From assembly GCF_013035425.1 (NCBI RefSeq), contig NZ_WQHX01000002.1, positions 124,001 through 188,000 of the forward strand: DNA of 64,000 bases, written 5' to 3'. Shown here one piece after another: positions 36,912 through 46,275 of the stretch. The position numbers and the translations under genes were made by a program. The notes beneath the pieces are model-generated. The model worked only from the letters and a program-made list of their open reading frames with translations, did no database searches and was not told where the DNA came from. Position 1 is the first letter of the stretch, and each line of letters starts with the position of its first letter. The stretch comes from Ruegeria arenilitoris (GTDB taxonomy: Bacteria > Pseudomonadota > Alphaproteobacteria > Rhodobacterales > Rhodobacteraceae).

Positions 36912-37732
36912 ACGCAAAAAAACGTTTCCGAGAAATGTTTCGGAACAGCAAAAGCAGTGTTTTGATCTCGGTCCATCGGGGTCTGTGGGGTCCCTTGCCG
37001 GAAAACTCGCTGGCGGCGATCCGAAAGGCAGTACCGTACGGAATCGTCGAGATAGATATACAGCTTTCATCTGACGGTGAGCCTGTCGTATTTCATGACG
37101 ATACCCTTGATAGAATGACCGATCATACGGGCCGCGTTTCCGAATTCACTGCAAAAGACATCTCGCGAATTAGACTGCGCGAAGGTTCCGGAGGAAGCTC
37201 GAAACAGGTCACCAGCGAAACTGTGCCCCTTTTCTCGGAGCTGCTCTCTGATCTGCCCCAAGGTGCCTTTTTTGACGTTGACGTAAAAAATCCCAGTGAA
37301 ACTGCAGCAGTCGCACAGTATCTGGAGCAAAAATCGAGCACCCTTAGCGGCTCGATCAAAATAGACACGTCGACCAAAGACGAAATTTCAAACCTGCTCG
37401 CGCTCGAAGATAAAAGCGGTCTCATGGGCATGGCCAAGGTTAATCTATCGACCGCAGACCTCTGTCATATTGCAGATTTACGAAACGCCGGCATAGCCTG
37501 CGCTGAGTTGTGGTTCGACGACATTGATAAGCTTGCAGAGGCCTACCGAGTTGCCGGTGATCAAATGAAGATTTCGACCTACACTCTGGATCCTGTTCAC
37601 TGCTGCGGATTAAGTGACACGCTTGCAAAATCCAGTCCGAATCAGGTCTGGGGAAAATTAATTGAAGCGGGCGTTGGCGTTATAATGACTGACCAAGCTC
37701 GACAACTTTCTGACTATCTCAATACACTTTAG
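36908..37732 (+). CDS. ugpQ: Glycerophosphodiester phosphodiesterase UgpQ
   Basis: The 274-residue cytoplasmic enzyme carries the GDPD signatures: '[16 protein letters not shown]' near residue 23, '[19 protein letters not shown]' with metal-binding Glu and Asp, and 'VDVKNP'. It splits imported glycerophosphodiesters into glycerol-3-phosphate and alcohol. The reading frame ends one base into the stop of the convergent permease gene. Confidence 0.92.
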   Translation: MNAKKRFREMFRNSKSSVLISVHRGLWGPLPENSLAAIRKAVPYGIVEIDIQLSSDGEPVVFHDDTLDRMTDHTGRVSEFTAKDISRIRLREGSGGSSKQVTSETVPLFSELLSDLPQGAFFDVDVKNPSETAAVAQYLEQKSSTLSGSIKIDTSTKDEISNLLALEDKSGLMGMAKVNLSTADLCHIADLRNAGIACAELWFDDIDKLAEAYRVAGDQMKISTYTLDPVHCCGLSDTLAKSSPNQVWGKLIEAGVGVIMTDQARQLSDYLNTL

Positions 37733-38556
37733 CTTCGTATGGCCGTCAATTGGGTCATCAGGCGAAGAAACCCAAGAACAAGTAGCAACGGAGGCAGCAT
37801 CGAAACCGATGCAACAACTAATCCGGGACCGGATCCGGTTACAACCAAGTTTAATCCACGCATCAAAGGATAGATATGATCGTCCACCGAAATGATAAGT
37901 GGCCACAGATACTGATTCCAACCGAACACAAATGAAATTAGAAAAACCGCGCCGATTGGCGCTTTCGACAATGGAACCAGAAAATCCCGCAATATGCGTA
38001 TGGCACCAGCGCCGTCCATCAAAGCGGCTTCAAAAATTTCTTCTGGGATCAGTTTTAAGTGCTGTCGAAAAACCAGAGTCGCAAGAGCCAACGGCAACAC
38101 TGGTAAAATCGCACCGGGCCACGTGTCGATTAAACCCAAGTCAGCGGCGACATCAAAGGTGCTTAGAATTCTTGCCTCTACCGGGAACAACAAGGTCGCA
38201 ACCGTTATCCCAAAGCAAATTTTGGGTATACGACCAGGGAAACGGGTCATTGCGTAGGCTGCAAGAAATGCCACAACCGTTGTTACCGTAGCAATTCCCA
38301 AGGCCAAAAACATGCTTGAGCTAAGCATCCACGAAAAATCGGCCGCCTTTGTGTTTGCCGCCAAATCGCGGAAGAATGCCAAGTTCTCCAGGTATCCATC
38401 CATTGACGTGACAGCATCCTGACCTCGAGCAGACAACCCCCCTGTTTTGCCAGCGTTCCAGAATACCAAACCCAAGGGTGCAGACATAACAATTGTAAAT
38501 GAGACCAGTAAAATATGGTCGAGTACAGTTCCGAAGTGCTTTCTGCGCATGTTCAT
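37729..38556 (-). CDS. Orphan UgpE-like ABC permease
   Basis: The 275-residue protein has six membrane helices and the EAA loop 'EAALMDGAGAIRILRDFLVP'. It shares 'FGWNQYLWP' and 'LVPLSK' with the UgpE encoded nearby, so it looks like a diverged paralog. No receptor, second permease or ATPase gene sits beside it. It is convergent with ugpQ and their stop codons overlap. It could team with UgpA and UgpC as an alternative subunit; this is inference. Confidence 0.85.
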   Translation of the reverse strand: MNMRRKHFGTVLDHILLVSFTIVMSAPLGLVFWNAGKTGGLSARGQDAVTSMDGYLENLAFFRDLAANTKAADFSWMLSSSMFLALGIATVTTVVAFLAAYAMTRFPGRIPKICFGITVATLLFPVEARILSTFDVAADLGLIDTWPGAILPVLPLALATLVFRQHLKLIPEEIFEAALMDGAGAIRILRDFLVPLSKAPIGAVFLISFVFGWNQYLWPLIISVDDHIYPLMRGLNLVVTGSGPGLVVASVSMLPPLLLVLGFLRLMTQLTAIRS

Positions 38557-38766
38557 AATAACTTTGGTGCCAACACTTACTTTGCGCCGCTCAACAATCT
38601 ACCATGAGACCGATTACACAAGACAGGTGCAGGTTTGTGATTTTTCTTCTTTTCTTGTCAGAGATGTCTTTGTGCAAAATGTTTTCCGCTTTGAACTTGG
38701 CTAGTGCATCCTGCAACCGTTGTGCAATGTTGTGGATAAATCAAACTGTCTGAACGGAATAACCAA

Positions 38767-39024
38767 ATGAACCAACAGTTGCTGATAAAATCACTAGAGC
38801 TACTAAAGAACGGTCATTTCAAGGCGGGCTACCAAATGGAGCAGGCGCATGAGATCTGCCAGGATTACGAGGGTGAGCCGACATTTGACTGGATTCACGC
38901 ACTGGTTCATCGGATCGAGGGTGACGATGGCAATGCAGAGTATTGGTACCGACGCGCCGGAAAGTATAGACACCCGGGTTCCGTGGCCGACGAATGGCAG
39001 ACTATTTGGGACGAAGTTACGTAA
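38767..39024 (+). CDS. Conserved small protein of unknown function
   Basis: The 85-residue protein has a conserved-looking core: 'AHEICQDYEGEPTFDWIHALVHRIEGDDGNAEYWYRRAGK'-type residues rich in His, Trp, Asp and Tyr (30-70). I recall a similar small protein in many bacteria but no function. It has no signal peptide or membrane segment. It looks monocistronic. Confidence 0.7.
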   Translation: MNQQLLIKSLELLKNGHFKAGYQMEQAHEICQDYEGEPTFDWIHALVHRIEGDDGNAEYWYRRAGKYRHPGSVADEWQTIWDEVT

Positions 39025-39039
39025 TCATCAGAGAGAAAA

Positions 39040-39456
39040 TCATCCGACTTGTTGATGAACCTCGATGACGTTTCCTTCTGGATCTAGAAAGAAAACTTGG
39101 TGCCATTCTTTTGCAAAGGTTGTGCCGTAGTCAGAATACGGAATCCCCTCTTGTTCGAGGGTTTCAAGTACCGCTGAAATATCATCGGTACGGAACGCAA
39201 TATGTCCGCGGTCTACTGGATTGATCACCTGCCCATTCTTGAAGGCGACATCAAGCTGGCGTTCTGCAAGGTGCATTTGCACTGCACCAACTGAGGCAAA
39301 TTTGATCTTGCCATCATACCCGGTCTCACCCGTCGCTTGAGTGCGCGGAAAATTCTCCTGAGGGATATCTTCGAGACCCAGCAACCTCGTGTAAAAGTCA
39401 TGCATTTGGTCCACATCTTTCGAGACAAAGTTGATATGATGAAATTCAAGCTTCAT
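39040..39456 (-). CDS. VOC family (glyoxalase-fold) protein
   Basis: The 138-residue protein has the vicinal-oxygen-chelate beta-alpha-beta fold in two halves: 'EFHHINFVSKDVDQMHDFYTRLLGL' (first) and 'GHIAFRTDDISAVLETLEQEGI' ending in 'FFLDPEGNVIEVHQ' (second). Candidate metal ligands are the His and Glu at strand ends. Members include glyoxalase I, epimerases and dioxygenases; the activity is not assigned. A TTG at 39516 would add 20 residues. Confidence 0.8.
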   Translation of the reverse strand: MKLEFHHINFVSKDVDQMHDFYTRLLGLEDIPQENFPRTQATGETGYDGKIKFASVGAVQMHLAERQLDVAFKNGQVINPVDRGHIAFRTDDISAVLETLEQEGIPYSDYGTTFAKEWHQVFFLDPEGNVIEVHQQVG

Positions 39457-39714
39457 TGGAGGACGCCGATCACTTTGTCTTATGCCAACCAGAAAAGTAA
39501 CGGGAAAACTGCTCAACTGCCATAGGGCAAACGCTAGTTATTGTGTCGCACTAACCCAAATGCTGGGCGACTGCCTGCCTTGGGGACTTTGTCTTTATTG
39601 AAACAATTTGCGCGCGCAACCGCTTTCGGAGACTGTAACGCTGGCGAGCCTCGTTCACGACTAAACTGTGCAAAATCCAATCTTGCAGCCTTACTTTTAG
39701 TCACCAACCCACGA

Positions 39715-40401
39715 TCATACAATCTTGACATCAAAGGTTCCCAAATTGGCGGCAGCGACTTCGATCACATCTCCCTTTCGAACCGATCCAACGCCAGACG
39801 GCGTTCCAGTGAGGATAACGTCACCCGCTGCCAACTCGAAATATTCACTTAGGTACGAGATAATCTCGGGAACTTTCCAAATCATTTGACTGACATCCCC
39901 CACTTGTTGAAGCTTTCCGTTCAGCGACAGGGTAATAGCACCATCAGCGATCAATCCGACGCTAGATACCGGATGAATTGGCCCAACCGGAGCAGAGCGT
40001 TCAAAGGCCTTACCGACCTCCCATGGACGACCAAGCTCTTTTTGCCGTCTTTGCAAGTCCCGCCGAGTCATATCAACAGCCAGCGCATACCCAAAAATAT
40101 GGCGTGCAGCCTCTTCGACCGCGATGTTGACGCCGCCGGACTTCAGCATGACTGCAAGTTCGACTTCGTAGTGCACGTCGTCTGACATAGACGGGTACGG
40201 AAACTCACCCGAAGGGTCCAAATTGTCCGGATTTTTTTGAAAAAAGAATGGTGGTTCACGATCGGCGTCGTGACCCATTTCGACAGCGTGGGCTGCGTAA
40301 TTTCTGCCGACGCATTATACGCGACGCACTGGAAAGACAGCCGTCGATCCCAAAACAGGAAGGGAAACTTGAGGGTGAGGTGGAAAAGAGTATTCGGGCA
40401 T
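39715..40401 (-). pseudogene. Fumarylacetoacetate hydrolase family gene with premature stop
   Basis: The full frame starts at ATG 40401 after GGAAAG and reads 'FPVRRV-stop-CVGRNYAAHAVEMGHD', where the family normally has a Tyr before CVGRNY. The codon at 40317-40315 is TAA. Everything after it is intact to the normal end, including 'PPFFFQKN', 'YEVELAVML' and 'LTGTPSGVG'. Unless translation restarts at the ATG at 40278, which would lose the first conserved strand, no working enzyme is made. A one-base change from TAT or TAC explains it. Confidence 0.8.
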
Positions 40402-40955
40402 CTATGCTTTCCAGCAAACAATTGAAAACCGTTTTGTTAATTCGAGTGACTGTTTGGCTAAGCCGAAAAGTATCCCGATGTGCTCCATTTAGTACAGATG
40501 ATTTGCTTTTTGAAAACGGTGTCCCAACCATAGTTTCGGTCACTCCCACGCGGATAACTTGCGCCATCGTCGAGAGTCAGGAAGCACAAAACGTATTGCC
40601 ACGCCGAACGCCCAACGCCCGCTGATCCGAACGTTAGATAAAATTTCCCGCCATTGGCTGAAAACTGGAAACAATACTAGTTCGGGACATCTCCTGCTTC
40701 TGAAATTCAAAAGCCCAAAAAAATTTCGCCTATGAGTTTTAAGCAATGAACAAGTTCGCGCAATCTTTCTTTCAAATAAATGACTTAGGAACTCTGATAG
40801 CACCAAAACATAGAAAAACCCCTGACAAGTCGCTCGCTCGGCGCAGCCATTTGTTTAATCAGCAAACGACAACTCAACGCAGCTTAGCCGCCAAAATCAA
40901 GGTTAAATCTCGTTTTTGTGCTATTCTAAGCGGTGTTTCTTTGGGGGATATTTTA
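40402..40955. other. Gene-free spacer
   Basis: No convincing gene or hairpin was found in these 554 bases. Open frames exist on both strands but none has a good ribosome site, a recognisable motif or protein-like composition. Confidence 0.4.
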
Positions 40956-41189
40956 ATGGCTAAGTTTGTTTCGATACTTATTTGGGGCGTCGTGATTGTT
41001 GGTTGCGCCGTCGTTGGTATGAGCATGTTTCGTGTCACGTATTTTTCTGGTGCTGATCGGGTGTACTATGCCTCCCAACAGTTTATCGCAAAATTGACAT
41101 CTGGTGACGTGATAGAACAAGGTTTTATTATTTTGGTTGTCGGAGTTGTGATTTGGCTTGTTATCTCAGCCACACAGAGATCGATATAG
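40956..41189 (+). CDS. Small two-helix membrane protein, unknown function
   Basis: ATG 40956 follows GGGGGATA. The 77-residue protein has two hydrophobic segments (about residues 5-24 and 54-72) separated by a polar linker with 'YFSGADRVYYASQQFIAK'. No family was recognised. The upstream longer frame lacks protein-like sequence. Confidence 0.55.
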   Translation: MAKFVSILIWGVVIVGCAVVGMSMFRVTYFSGADRVYYASQQFIAKLTSGDVIEQGFIILVVGVVIWLVISATQRSI

Positions 41190-41445
41190 CTAGGTTTCTT
41201 TATAGAATAATACTGCAGTTTCCGGCATTTCACGCGTAATTTCTGTCCTTTATCATTCAGGCGACGATCGTCCGAACCAACGCCGCGACACCGATATTGC
41301 CATTCACCTAATCACTGTGAGCGATCGCATTGCCGACAAAGCCATCCAAAATATCTCAATCCCGCTGGTGGTAAATCAATTCATAGAAAACGTGAAACCT
41401 TATTCGTCTGCCCTAACTTCACTGTGTCAGGTCAGAGGTTGCGAT

Positions 41446-41658
41446 ATGTTCAACGACGATGTTTTTGCAAAATGCCCCCGATGCGGTTCTTCCGATACCG
41501 CGTTTACGAAAGATGAGATCACATGCTGTGCGTGTGGCTTTGGTGAACAACTTGTTCTTGACGATCAGACACTTGAGGGGATGCAAAAGGACGTCGCAAA
41601 CGCCTTGAACCAGGCAAAAACGCGAAACGTTTTGCAGACATGGAGCTTTGCCGGTTGA
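41446..41658 (+). CDS. Small zinc-ribbon protein, unknown function
   Basis: ATG 41446 follows AGAGG by seven bases. The 70-residue protein has four cysteines as CPRC and CCAC, 14 residues apart, which is the two-knuckle pattern of TFIIB/ribosomal-type zinc ribbons. The rest is helical and polar. It might bind nucleic acid or a protein partner; no family was recognised. Confidence 0.55.
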   Translation: MFNDDVFAKCPRCGSSDTAFTKDEITCCACGFGEQLVLDDQTLEGMQKDVANALNQAKTRNVLQTWSFAG

Positions 41659-41865
41659 TGACGCACCAGTCGATCGAGGCTGCTTGAGTTAAGTCCGTCA
41701 GGATACAGATCGATTACTTCTTCGCACATACCCGAATTTACCAAACGCAAATGTCAGATTCCACATTCGTGATGGGATGATGGCGACCCTACAGTGCAAT
41801 ATTGTAAATTTCCGGAAGACCAAAAACCGGACGCTTCACGCGCGTTGAACGAATTGGTTCCAACG

Positions 41866-43083
41866 TCATCGGAGCGGGTACCCAAGACCACCCAGAATTG
41901 TTGGGATTTTCCGCTTCAAACCAAAAAATCCCTTTGTCGCGTGTGGCCAAGCTAAGCTGTCATAGTTTCGGCGGATTTGGTGCAATTGCAGTCCGGCCTC
42001 CGCAAGCTTTGACTTGTACAGTTTCGTCGCGACTGGCCCAACCGGAGCAAATCCGGTGACAACGGTTTTCACACCGGCCGCTTCCGCCGCTGCGACGATC
42101 CGGTCTTGCCAGTTTGTGGTTTCAAGACTCGGACAGTCACAGGAATTCCAGATTGCGCCCGCCGCAAAGTTCTGGGCAGTCTTTCCTAGCGAAAGCGGTG
42201 AACGCTCGCAGGAAGCAACAAGCCCCATATCAGCGGCAGGTTCATGCGGCAACAATTCTGCAATTTGACAATCCTCTTCAGTCACAAGAAGCAAAAAATC
42301 TCCTTTTGGCATTGGGTCGGAAATAGAAAGCGCGACGCTAGGATGTTCTGCTTTTTCTGTTAGTGGTTCCGCATTTTCCGCCAACTGTCCGACAGGGTTA
42401 AACTTCCCCTCCGTAAACTTTGCGATGTTGTTGGCCCGAGCGAGATATGTTTTGCCCTTAGTGTGCAGACCAGCGACCCAACGCCAGCTAAGCGTGTTTG
42501 ATGCCGGGTCGCCGTCCATCAAGTGACGCAAAAAGAAATCTGCGCCCAGTTCCCACGGCAAGCGCAAAGTAAAAATCCAAATCGAGGCGAACCACATACG
42601 TGAGTGGTTATGCAAATATCCGGTTTCAACTAATTCCCGCACCCAATGATCGAAACAATCAATGCCAGTTCGCCCCTGAGTCGCATCCCGGTATTCTTGG
42701 TTTTGAATTCCGCTCTCAAGGGCACGATTTAAGTTGCTCAAATAAGCAGTCCAAACGCTAGGGTGTTGTTCAAGCCATCCTTTGAAATAGGTGCGCCAGA
42801 AGACTTCTTGGACAAATTTTTCCGCTTGGGAAATAGAATGGTGTTTTTGCACCGCGTTAAGCACGTCTTGTTCGGTTATCAAGCGGTGCCGGATCCACGG
42901 CGAAAGAGCTGAGACATAGCCACGAAATTCCGGCCCAAAATCATAGTTTCGACGGGCGGCGTATTCCCTGCCCGCCAACGGCGCAAAGTTTCTCAGACGT
43001 GCCAACCCAGCCTTTCGAGACGGCGTGAACTGCAAAGAACCAAAGTGACGGCTTTCTTCTTCTGACAACATTTTGGTGATCAT
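41866..43083 (-). CDS. Photolyase-like FAD-binding domain protein with permuted order
   Basis: The 405-residue protein begins with a photolyase-type FAD domain (about 1-250: 'EFRGYVSALSPWIRHRLITE', 'RMWFASIWIFTLRLPWELGADFF', 'NTLSWRWVAGLHTKGK'). The alpha/beta part that normally comes first is instead at the C-terminus (about 260-405: 'FLLLVTEEDC', 'GVKTVVTGFAPVGPVATKL'). It is coupled by an ATGA overlap to the DUF2256 gene. Whether it repairs DNA or senses light is unknown. Confidence 0.75.
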   Translation of the reverse strand: MITKMLSEEESRHFGSLQFTPSRKAGLARLRNFAPLAGREYAARRNYDFGPEFRGYVSALSPWIRHRLITEQDVLNAVQKHHSISQAEKFVQEVFWRTYFKGWLEQHPSVWTAYLSNLNRALESGIQNQEYRDATQGRTGIDCFDHWVRELVETGYLHNHSRMWFASIWIFTLRLPWELGADFFLRHLMDGDPASNTLSWRWVAGLHTKGKTYLARANNIAKFTEGKFNPVGQLAENAEPLTEKAEHPSVALSISDPMPKGDFLLLVTEEDCQIAELLPHEPAADMGLVASCERSPLSLGKTAQNFAAGAIWNSCDCPSLETTNWQDRIVAAAEAAGVKTVVTGFAPVGPVATKLYKSKLAEAGLQLHQIRRNYDSLAWPHATKGFFGLKRKIPTILGGLGYPLR

Positions 43084-43211
43084 CTTGAGCGCCTGCATCG
43101 TTCCGAGCAATAGCGGACGTCATTCCATACCTTGGCCCACTTCTTGCGCCACGAGAACGGGCGCCCACAGATCACGCAGTTCTTGAAGGGCAGATCAGAT
43201 TTTTTCATCAT
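43080..43211 (-). CDS. DUF2256 zinc-finger protein, 43 residues
   Basis: The short frame reads 'FKNCVICGRPFSWRKKWAKV' and 'YCSERCRR', which gives four cysteines (C-x2-C, C-x3-C) and the conserved RPFxWRKKW core of DUF2256. It starts at ATG 43211 after GAGGAG and overlaps the next gene by four bases. DUF2256 genes often sit beside photolyase/cryptochrome genes, as here. Confidence 0.8.
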   Translation of the reverse strand: MMKKSDLPFKNCVICGRPFSWRKKWAKVWNDVRYCSERCRRSR

Positions 43212-43218
43212 GGCAACG

Positions 43219-44739
43219 TTACTCCTCGAATGGCAGGGTCATCTGAGCAGGCAGAACATTACCTTCGCTACGTTTTCGGTTTGCTGGTCTTGTTTTTCGA
43301 CTGGCGTGTTTTGCGGCAATAGCCAAGGCTTCGGCTCGAAATGCCTGACCGCGCCTGACCGCCCATATCCGTTGTCGCGCTTTTTTCGCAGCAGATAAAT
43401 GGTCCACGATTGGGTAAGGATAGGATTTGCCCAACAAATCGACCGCGTTTTCGGCCTTCCAAGGCTCGTGCAAAAACCGGTCTGGTATCTTGGCCAGTTC
43501 AGGCACCCATTTTCGCGTGAAAGTGCCGCTGGGGTCCTGATCGTAACCTTGCTTGACCGGGTTGTAGATTCGAACCGTATTTATACCAGTCGTACCCGAT
43601 TGCATTTGCACCTGGCTCCAGTGAATGCCCGGTTCATAGTCCGTAAAGTACCGAGCGAGCTGCAATCCTGGTGCGCGCCAATCTAACCACAAATGATAGC
43701 TGGCAGTCGCCATAATCATGGAGCGCATCCGAAAATTCAGCCAACCCGATGCCCTGAGATATCTCATACATGCATCTAAAAACGGTAACCCGGTTTCACC
43801 ATTGGTCCATGCCTCCAGCCTGATTTGATCCGGCTCTGACGGTCGAATAGCATCATAGCCGCGATGAAGGTTTGCATATTCAATACTTGGTTCGGCTTCG
43901 AGCTTTTGAATGAAGTGACAATGCCAATGGAGGCGCCCATTGAATGACTTCAACGACCCTTGCCACTCAGTATTATTTTTTGACTGAGTGGTCCGGAGTT
44001 CGCATTGTCGCGCCCAGTTTGCCTGGGTGACTTCGCGCATCGACAATGTTCCCCACGACAAATGAGGCGAAAGCCTGGAACAGGCGCTTTCTCCTTCAAC
44101 TGGCGATGACATCGCGGTGCGATAAGTCTTAGCGCGGCGCGCGAGGAAGCTGTCGAGCAAACTCAAACCAGCTCGCCGCCCTCCCGTCTGGCGTAGTGGG
44201 CAAAAGTCAACCAAAATGCCCAAGTCTTTCGCGGTCGGAATGTTGCCGGGGTCGACTTCCACAGGTTTGAGACGCGGCGGCAGTCGGACCGGTTCCGACA
44301 TCAGACTGTCCCAACGTTGTGACCAGCCGACGCGAGACTTTAAGCGTCGAAAAACACCATGGTTTTGGACTTCGTACCAAGGAACGCCGAAGGTTCGGCA
44401 CCAAGCAGCCACGCGCAGATCGCGTTGAAAGGTCCAATCGTTCCCAGTTTCTTCATGCGACCACAACGCGGTTATTCCGCGCCTCTTAAGAAGGTCATAA
44501 AGAACAGCGGTCACCTCACCAGTTCTAACCACCAACGGCTGACCTAAATTGCCCAAGTCAACGCGCAACTGTTGAAGTGTTTCCTCAACAAAGGCCCATT
44601 GCCGACTTGACATATCAGGCGCTTGCCAAAGCTCGGGTTCCGCCACGAATAACGGCAAAACATCCCCTCGAGCCGCAGCTTTGGAGAGAACCCGATTGTC
44701 ATGAACTCTTAGATCGCGCTTGAACCAGACGACTTGCAA
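43219..44739 (-). CDS. Cryptochrome/DNA photolyase
   Basis: The 506-residue protein has the N-terminal alpha/beta domain ('VVWFKRDLRVHDNRVL') and the C-terminal FAD domain ('WMNFRMRSM'-like 'GWLNFRMRSMIMATASYHLWLDW', 'DYEPGIHWSQVQMQSGTTG'). The C-terminus 'YPYPIVDHLSAAKKARQRI' is typical of the photolyase/cryptochrome group. It probably repairs UV photoproducts using blue light. The start is TTG 44739 after GAGGT. It is the first of three coupled genes with DUF2256 and the permuted FAD protein. Confidence 0.88.
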   Translation of the reverse strand: MQVVWFKRDLRVHDNRVLSKAAARGDVLPLFVAEPELWQAPDMSSRQWAFVEETLQQLRVDLGNLGQPLVVRTGEVTAVLYDLLKRRGITALWSHEETGNDWTFQRDLRVAAWCRTFGVPWYEVQNHGVFRRLKSRVGWSQRWDSLMSEPVRLPPRLKPVEVDPGNIPTAKDLGILVDFCPLRQTGGRRAGLSLLDSFLARRAKTYRTAMSSPVEGESACSRLSPHLSWGTLSMREVTQANWARQCELRTTQSKNNTEWQGSLKSFNGRLHWHCHFIQKLEAEPSIEYANLHRGYDAIRPSEPDQIRLEAWTNGETGLPFLDACMRYLRASGWLNFRMRSMIMATASYHLWLDWRAPGLQLARYFTDYEPGIHWSQVQMQSGTTGINTVRIYNPVKQGYDQDPSGTFTRKWVPELAKIPDRFLHEPWKAENAVDLLGKSYPYPIVDHLSAAKKARQRIWAVRRGQAFRAEALAIAAKHASRKTRPANRKRSEGNVLPAQMTLPFEE

Positions 44740-44983
44740 AATGTGACCTCAAATTTGGTACATATCGAAGTACGAACTAAGGCGATTTGCTTGGTTCTCA
44801 ATTTTGAGGCTAACGAGAGCCATTGATCGTTTTGATGCGACTAAGAGTAAAGATTGCTTTGGGTGTTAGGTGGGCATCTGACTAAATCTGTAAAAGTTAA
44901 TTTTCAGCCCAAGGCAGACACCCATGCCGATAAATGATAAGCGTTAGTCTAATGGTTTGAACAATTTATATTTTGTTGGTGGC

Positions 44984-45760
44984 ATGCTCGAATTTGATGC
45001 GGAAACAACTCGGCTTTTGGATAGCGTTTATGAAGGTGCAGATGTCACGCGTCGGCGTCGAGGGTCTTTCGACGCGCTAAGCCCTGCCCCTGGAGAGATC
45101 ATTGCGGACATCGGATGTGGTAACGGCCTTTTGACAGCCGAGCTTGCCCGAGCAGTTGGTCCAATGGGCCGGATCCTGGGCATTGATCCCAGTGACGCAA
45201 TGCGGCAATCGGCCGAGAACAGATGTCGTGTGTATGACTGGGTTGAGATAACCGATGGCTGGGCCGGACAACTCCCCGTTGAAGACGCTTCGCTTGACAA
45301 AGCTGTTTCGGTTCAGGTTTTTGAATATTTGGACGATATCCCCGCAGCGGTTGCTGAGGCCTATCGTAGCCTCAAGCAGGGCGGTCGTCTTGTCGTGGGC
45401 GACATCCATTTTGGCAGCTTAGTCTGGTTCAGCCAATATCCCGAGAGGATGGCCCGGATGGTCAAGGCTTGGGACCAGCACTTTGTGGATAGAGAGGTTC
45501 CTGCTCATTTGCCCGCAATTTTTCGCGATGCTGGCTTAATATTAGAAAGCGTAACTCCTGTCACAATTTGCGACACCCAACTCCGGCCAGACGGATTGGC
45601 CAATATGATGATAATCCTGATGAAAAGGTTCGCTGAAGCCAATGGACTTGTCCCGGAACTGGAAGCCAAGGAATGGGCTGAAGAGCAGAGGTCTCTGGCA
45701 GAGCAAGGAAAATTTTTCTTTTCGGTAACGCATTTCGTTGTAAGCGGTCGCAAAGTTTAG
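44984..45760 (+). CDS. SAM-dependent methyltransferase
   Basis: The roughly 258-residue protein has a class I methyltransferase fold with motif I 'IADIGCGNGLL', the acidic 'GIDPSD' at the end of strand 2, and 'LKQGGRLVVGDI' motif III. Substrate is unknown; the layout is closest to UbiE/arsenite-type enzymes. An ATG at 44984 is used; a TTG at 44957 would add nine residues. It is divergent from the photolyase gene, 244 bases away. Confidence 0.8.
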   Translation: MLEFDAETTRLLDSVYEGADVTRRRRGSFDALSPAPGEIIADIGCGNGLLTAELARAVGPMGRILGIDPSDAMRQSAENRCRVYDWVEITDGWAGQLPVEDASLDKAVSVQVFEYLDDIPAAVAEAYRSLKQGGRLVVGDIHFGSLVWFSQYPERMARMVKAWDQHFVDREVPAHLPAIFRDAGLILESVTPVTICDTQLRPDGLANMMIILMKRFAEANGLVPELEAKEWAEEQRSLAEQGKFFFSVTHFVVSGRKV

Positions 45761-46047
45761 CAACCAGCTTTGCTCATACGTTACCGGTGAGTGTCGAGGG
45801 TCCGATCAATGATTTATGTGCGACTGCTTATTTATCGCGCTTAGGGCTTACCCAAACGCGCGCCAAGGCGACGATTCCATACAAAGTCGCCCCTGAGTAA
45901 ACTTGGTGAAAGTCGAGGACCTAGAAAACCTGAAAAGCAAAGGACAAGTAATCGACAAGTATACCTTGCCAAGTTTGGGACAGAATGTGGGACAGCTTAA
46001 GTTGCCCCCTTTTTTATTATTATTTTATAACGACATAAAGGGGTATT

Positions 46048-46135
46048 TTGGTGCGGTCGAGAAGACTCGAACTTCCACGGGTGTTACCCCACAGCGACCT
46101 CAACGCTGCGCGTCTACCAATTCCGCCACGACCGC
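46048..46135 (-). tRNA. tRNA-Leu (anticodon GAG)
   Basis: On the minus strand the 88-base gene has acceptor stem GCGGTCG / CGACCGC, a long variable arm and T arm 'GTTCGAGTC'. The anticodon stem CAGCG...CGCTG frames the loop TTGAGGT, giving GAG. The CCA end is encoded. A plus-strand reading frame across it is an artefact. Confidence 0.93.
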
Positions 46136-46275
46136 ACTGCCAATGACTTTGTAGAGGCGCGTATAGACCCAGAGGCTCGGGATGTGAAGAGGCAAAAATC
46201 ATAACGGTTTGAATTGATACGCATCAGTCATATCTATCGCGTTGGATATGTTTTGCATCAAATTCGGGGCATGGA

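Noticed and set aside
40248..40806. Several open frames on both strands in the spacer above the FAH gene
   Set aside because: No ribosome site, motif or protein-like composition; partly overlapping the FAH frame.
46048..46135. tRNA-Leu as an island attachment site
   Set aside because: No integrase and no repeat of the tRNA end was seen nearby.
45903..46154. Plus-strand open frame across the tRNA
   Set aside because: It overlaps the clear tRNA-Leu gene and has no motif.
46214..46227. FNR-like word TTGATACGCATCAG before the FrnE-type gene
   Set aside because: Only one deviation from consensus, but no supporting link to oxygen control; kept as a note only.
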